From positions 1-5,589 of the forward strand of contig JAZQKI010000019.1 of NCBI GenBank assembly GCA_045542075.1: DNA of 5,589 nucleotides. Reading direction: 5' to 3'. How positions within the stretch are numbered: the stretch's first letter is position 1; each line of letters starts with the position of its first letter. The position numbers and the translations under genes were made by a program. Under the pieces are notes generated by a model. That model ran no database searches. It had not been told where the DNA came from and saw only the letters and a program-made list of their open reading frames with translations. The DNA comes from SVTX01 sp045542075 (GTDB lineage Bacteria; Bacillota; Clostridia; Oscillospirales; CAG-272). Shown here piece by piece: positions 5,396-5,589 of this stretch.

Positions 5396-5420
5396 GTCCG
5401 GGCGTGAGACACGTCCCGAC
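5396..5420 (+). other. Stable hairpin in the leader
   Basis: CGTG (5403-5406) pairs with CACG (5410-5413) around an AGA triloop, continued by GGG (5400-5402) with CCC (5415-5417) and GTC (5396-5398) with GAC (5418-5420) across single-base bulges. A purine-rich stretch (GGAAAAAAG) follows instead of T, so it is not a terminator. Just before it, TGA-TATGAT (5384-5392) is a possible extra -10 box for the downstream gene, without a good -35. Confidence 0.4.
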
Positions 5421-5441
5421 GGAAAAAAGTAAATATAAAAG

Positions 5442-5475
5442 CTCCTGATACATTTGCAGTTTAGGAAAAAGGAGG
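5442..5475 (+). promoter_or_regulatory. Ribosome binding site with potential anti-SD partner
   Basis: The site GGAGG (5471-5475) lies nine bases before the ATG at 5485. CTCCT (5442-5446) can pair with AGGAG (5470-5474) over a 23-nt loop and would hide the site. Five base pairs alone are weak, so control would need help from the upstream RNA structure. Confidence 0.35.
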
Positions 5476-5484
5476 ATATGATTG

Positions 5485-5589
5485 ATGTTCAAAAGCAAAC
5501 TGATGCATATCATGTTGATTGTCGGAAGCGTATTGATCGTTGGCGGTATAGTGCTTATGAGTTGGATGCTGGCAACCGAGAATGATCGG
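5485..5589 (+). CDS. Membrane-anchored protein, N-terminus only (runs off the window)
   Basis: Thirty-five codons are visible before the window ends. The start follows GGAGG (5471-5475) at nine bases. Residues begin MFKSKLM, then a hydrophobic segment at about 9-30 (IMLIVGSVLIVGGIVLMSWM), then a charged ATENDR. This is a typical N-terminal signal anchor of a sensor, transporter or chemoreceptor-like protein, but the class cannot be decided from this much. An alternative ATG at 5478 is only two bases from the ribosome binding site and meets a stop at 5583. The long structured leader suggests that expression of this gene may be controlled at the RNA level. Confidence 0.6.
   Translation, partial: MFKSKLMHIMLIVGSVLIVGGIVLMSWMLATENDR

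Overview
The window looks like a chromosomal segment from a Gram-positive, low-to-mid GC Firmicute, most likely a gut-type Clostridia (Oscillospiraceae/Ruminococcaceae-like). The evidence is strong GGAGG ribosome binding sites, classical sigma-A promoters (several with an extended TGA-TATAAT -10 box), intrinsic terminators, several XRE-family regulators and a LysM-CAP secreted protein. The taxonomic call is an inference from style, not from a marker gene. No rRNA, tRNA, CRISPR array, transposase or phage gene is visible.

Layout. Positions 1-325 hold no credible gene. They contain two diverged copies of a structured repeat, bounded by terminator-like hairpins. A promoter at 398-426 drives a 347-residue XRE-HTH plus TPR-type regulator (469-1512). 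A second promoter (1573-1601) drives a 377-residue XRE regulator (1649-2782) with a nearly identical recognition helix but a different C-terminal half. Five bases after it begins a probable family-6 hypoxanthine/uracil-DNA glycosylase (2788-3261), so these two genes form a coupled operon ending at a strong terminator (3264-3291). Next come two single-gene units with their own promoters: a secreted LysM-CAP protein that starts at TTG (3390-4004), and a 105-residue four-helix membrane protein (4110-4427). Two bidirectional terminators (4433-4485 and 4550-4578) separate these from a convergent minus-strand gene for a 73-residue XRE repressor-like protein (4569-4790).

Upstream of that small repressor are two 15-bp dyads of identical architecture (GTAAC-N5-GTTAC), 24 bp apart, which look like its operators. 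An AT-rich stretch then leads to a strong plus-strand promoter (5140-5168). From it runs about 310 nt of RNA with little coding potential and clear folding potential, including a possible H-type pseudoknot. It ends at a ribosome binding site that can pair with an upstream CTCCT, ahead of a membrane-anchored protein cut off by the window end (5485 onward).

The window is mostly ordinary housekeeping and regulatory content. The best candidates for something undescribed are the structured RNA at about 5175-5371 and the repeat pair at 1-325 whose stems keep pairing while their sequences change. The XRE regulator/DNA glycosylase operon and the paired dyads are smaller but testable observations.
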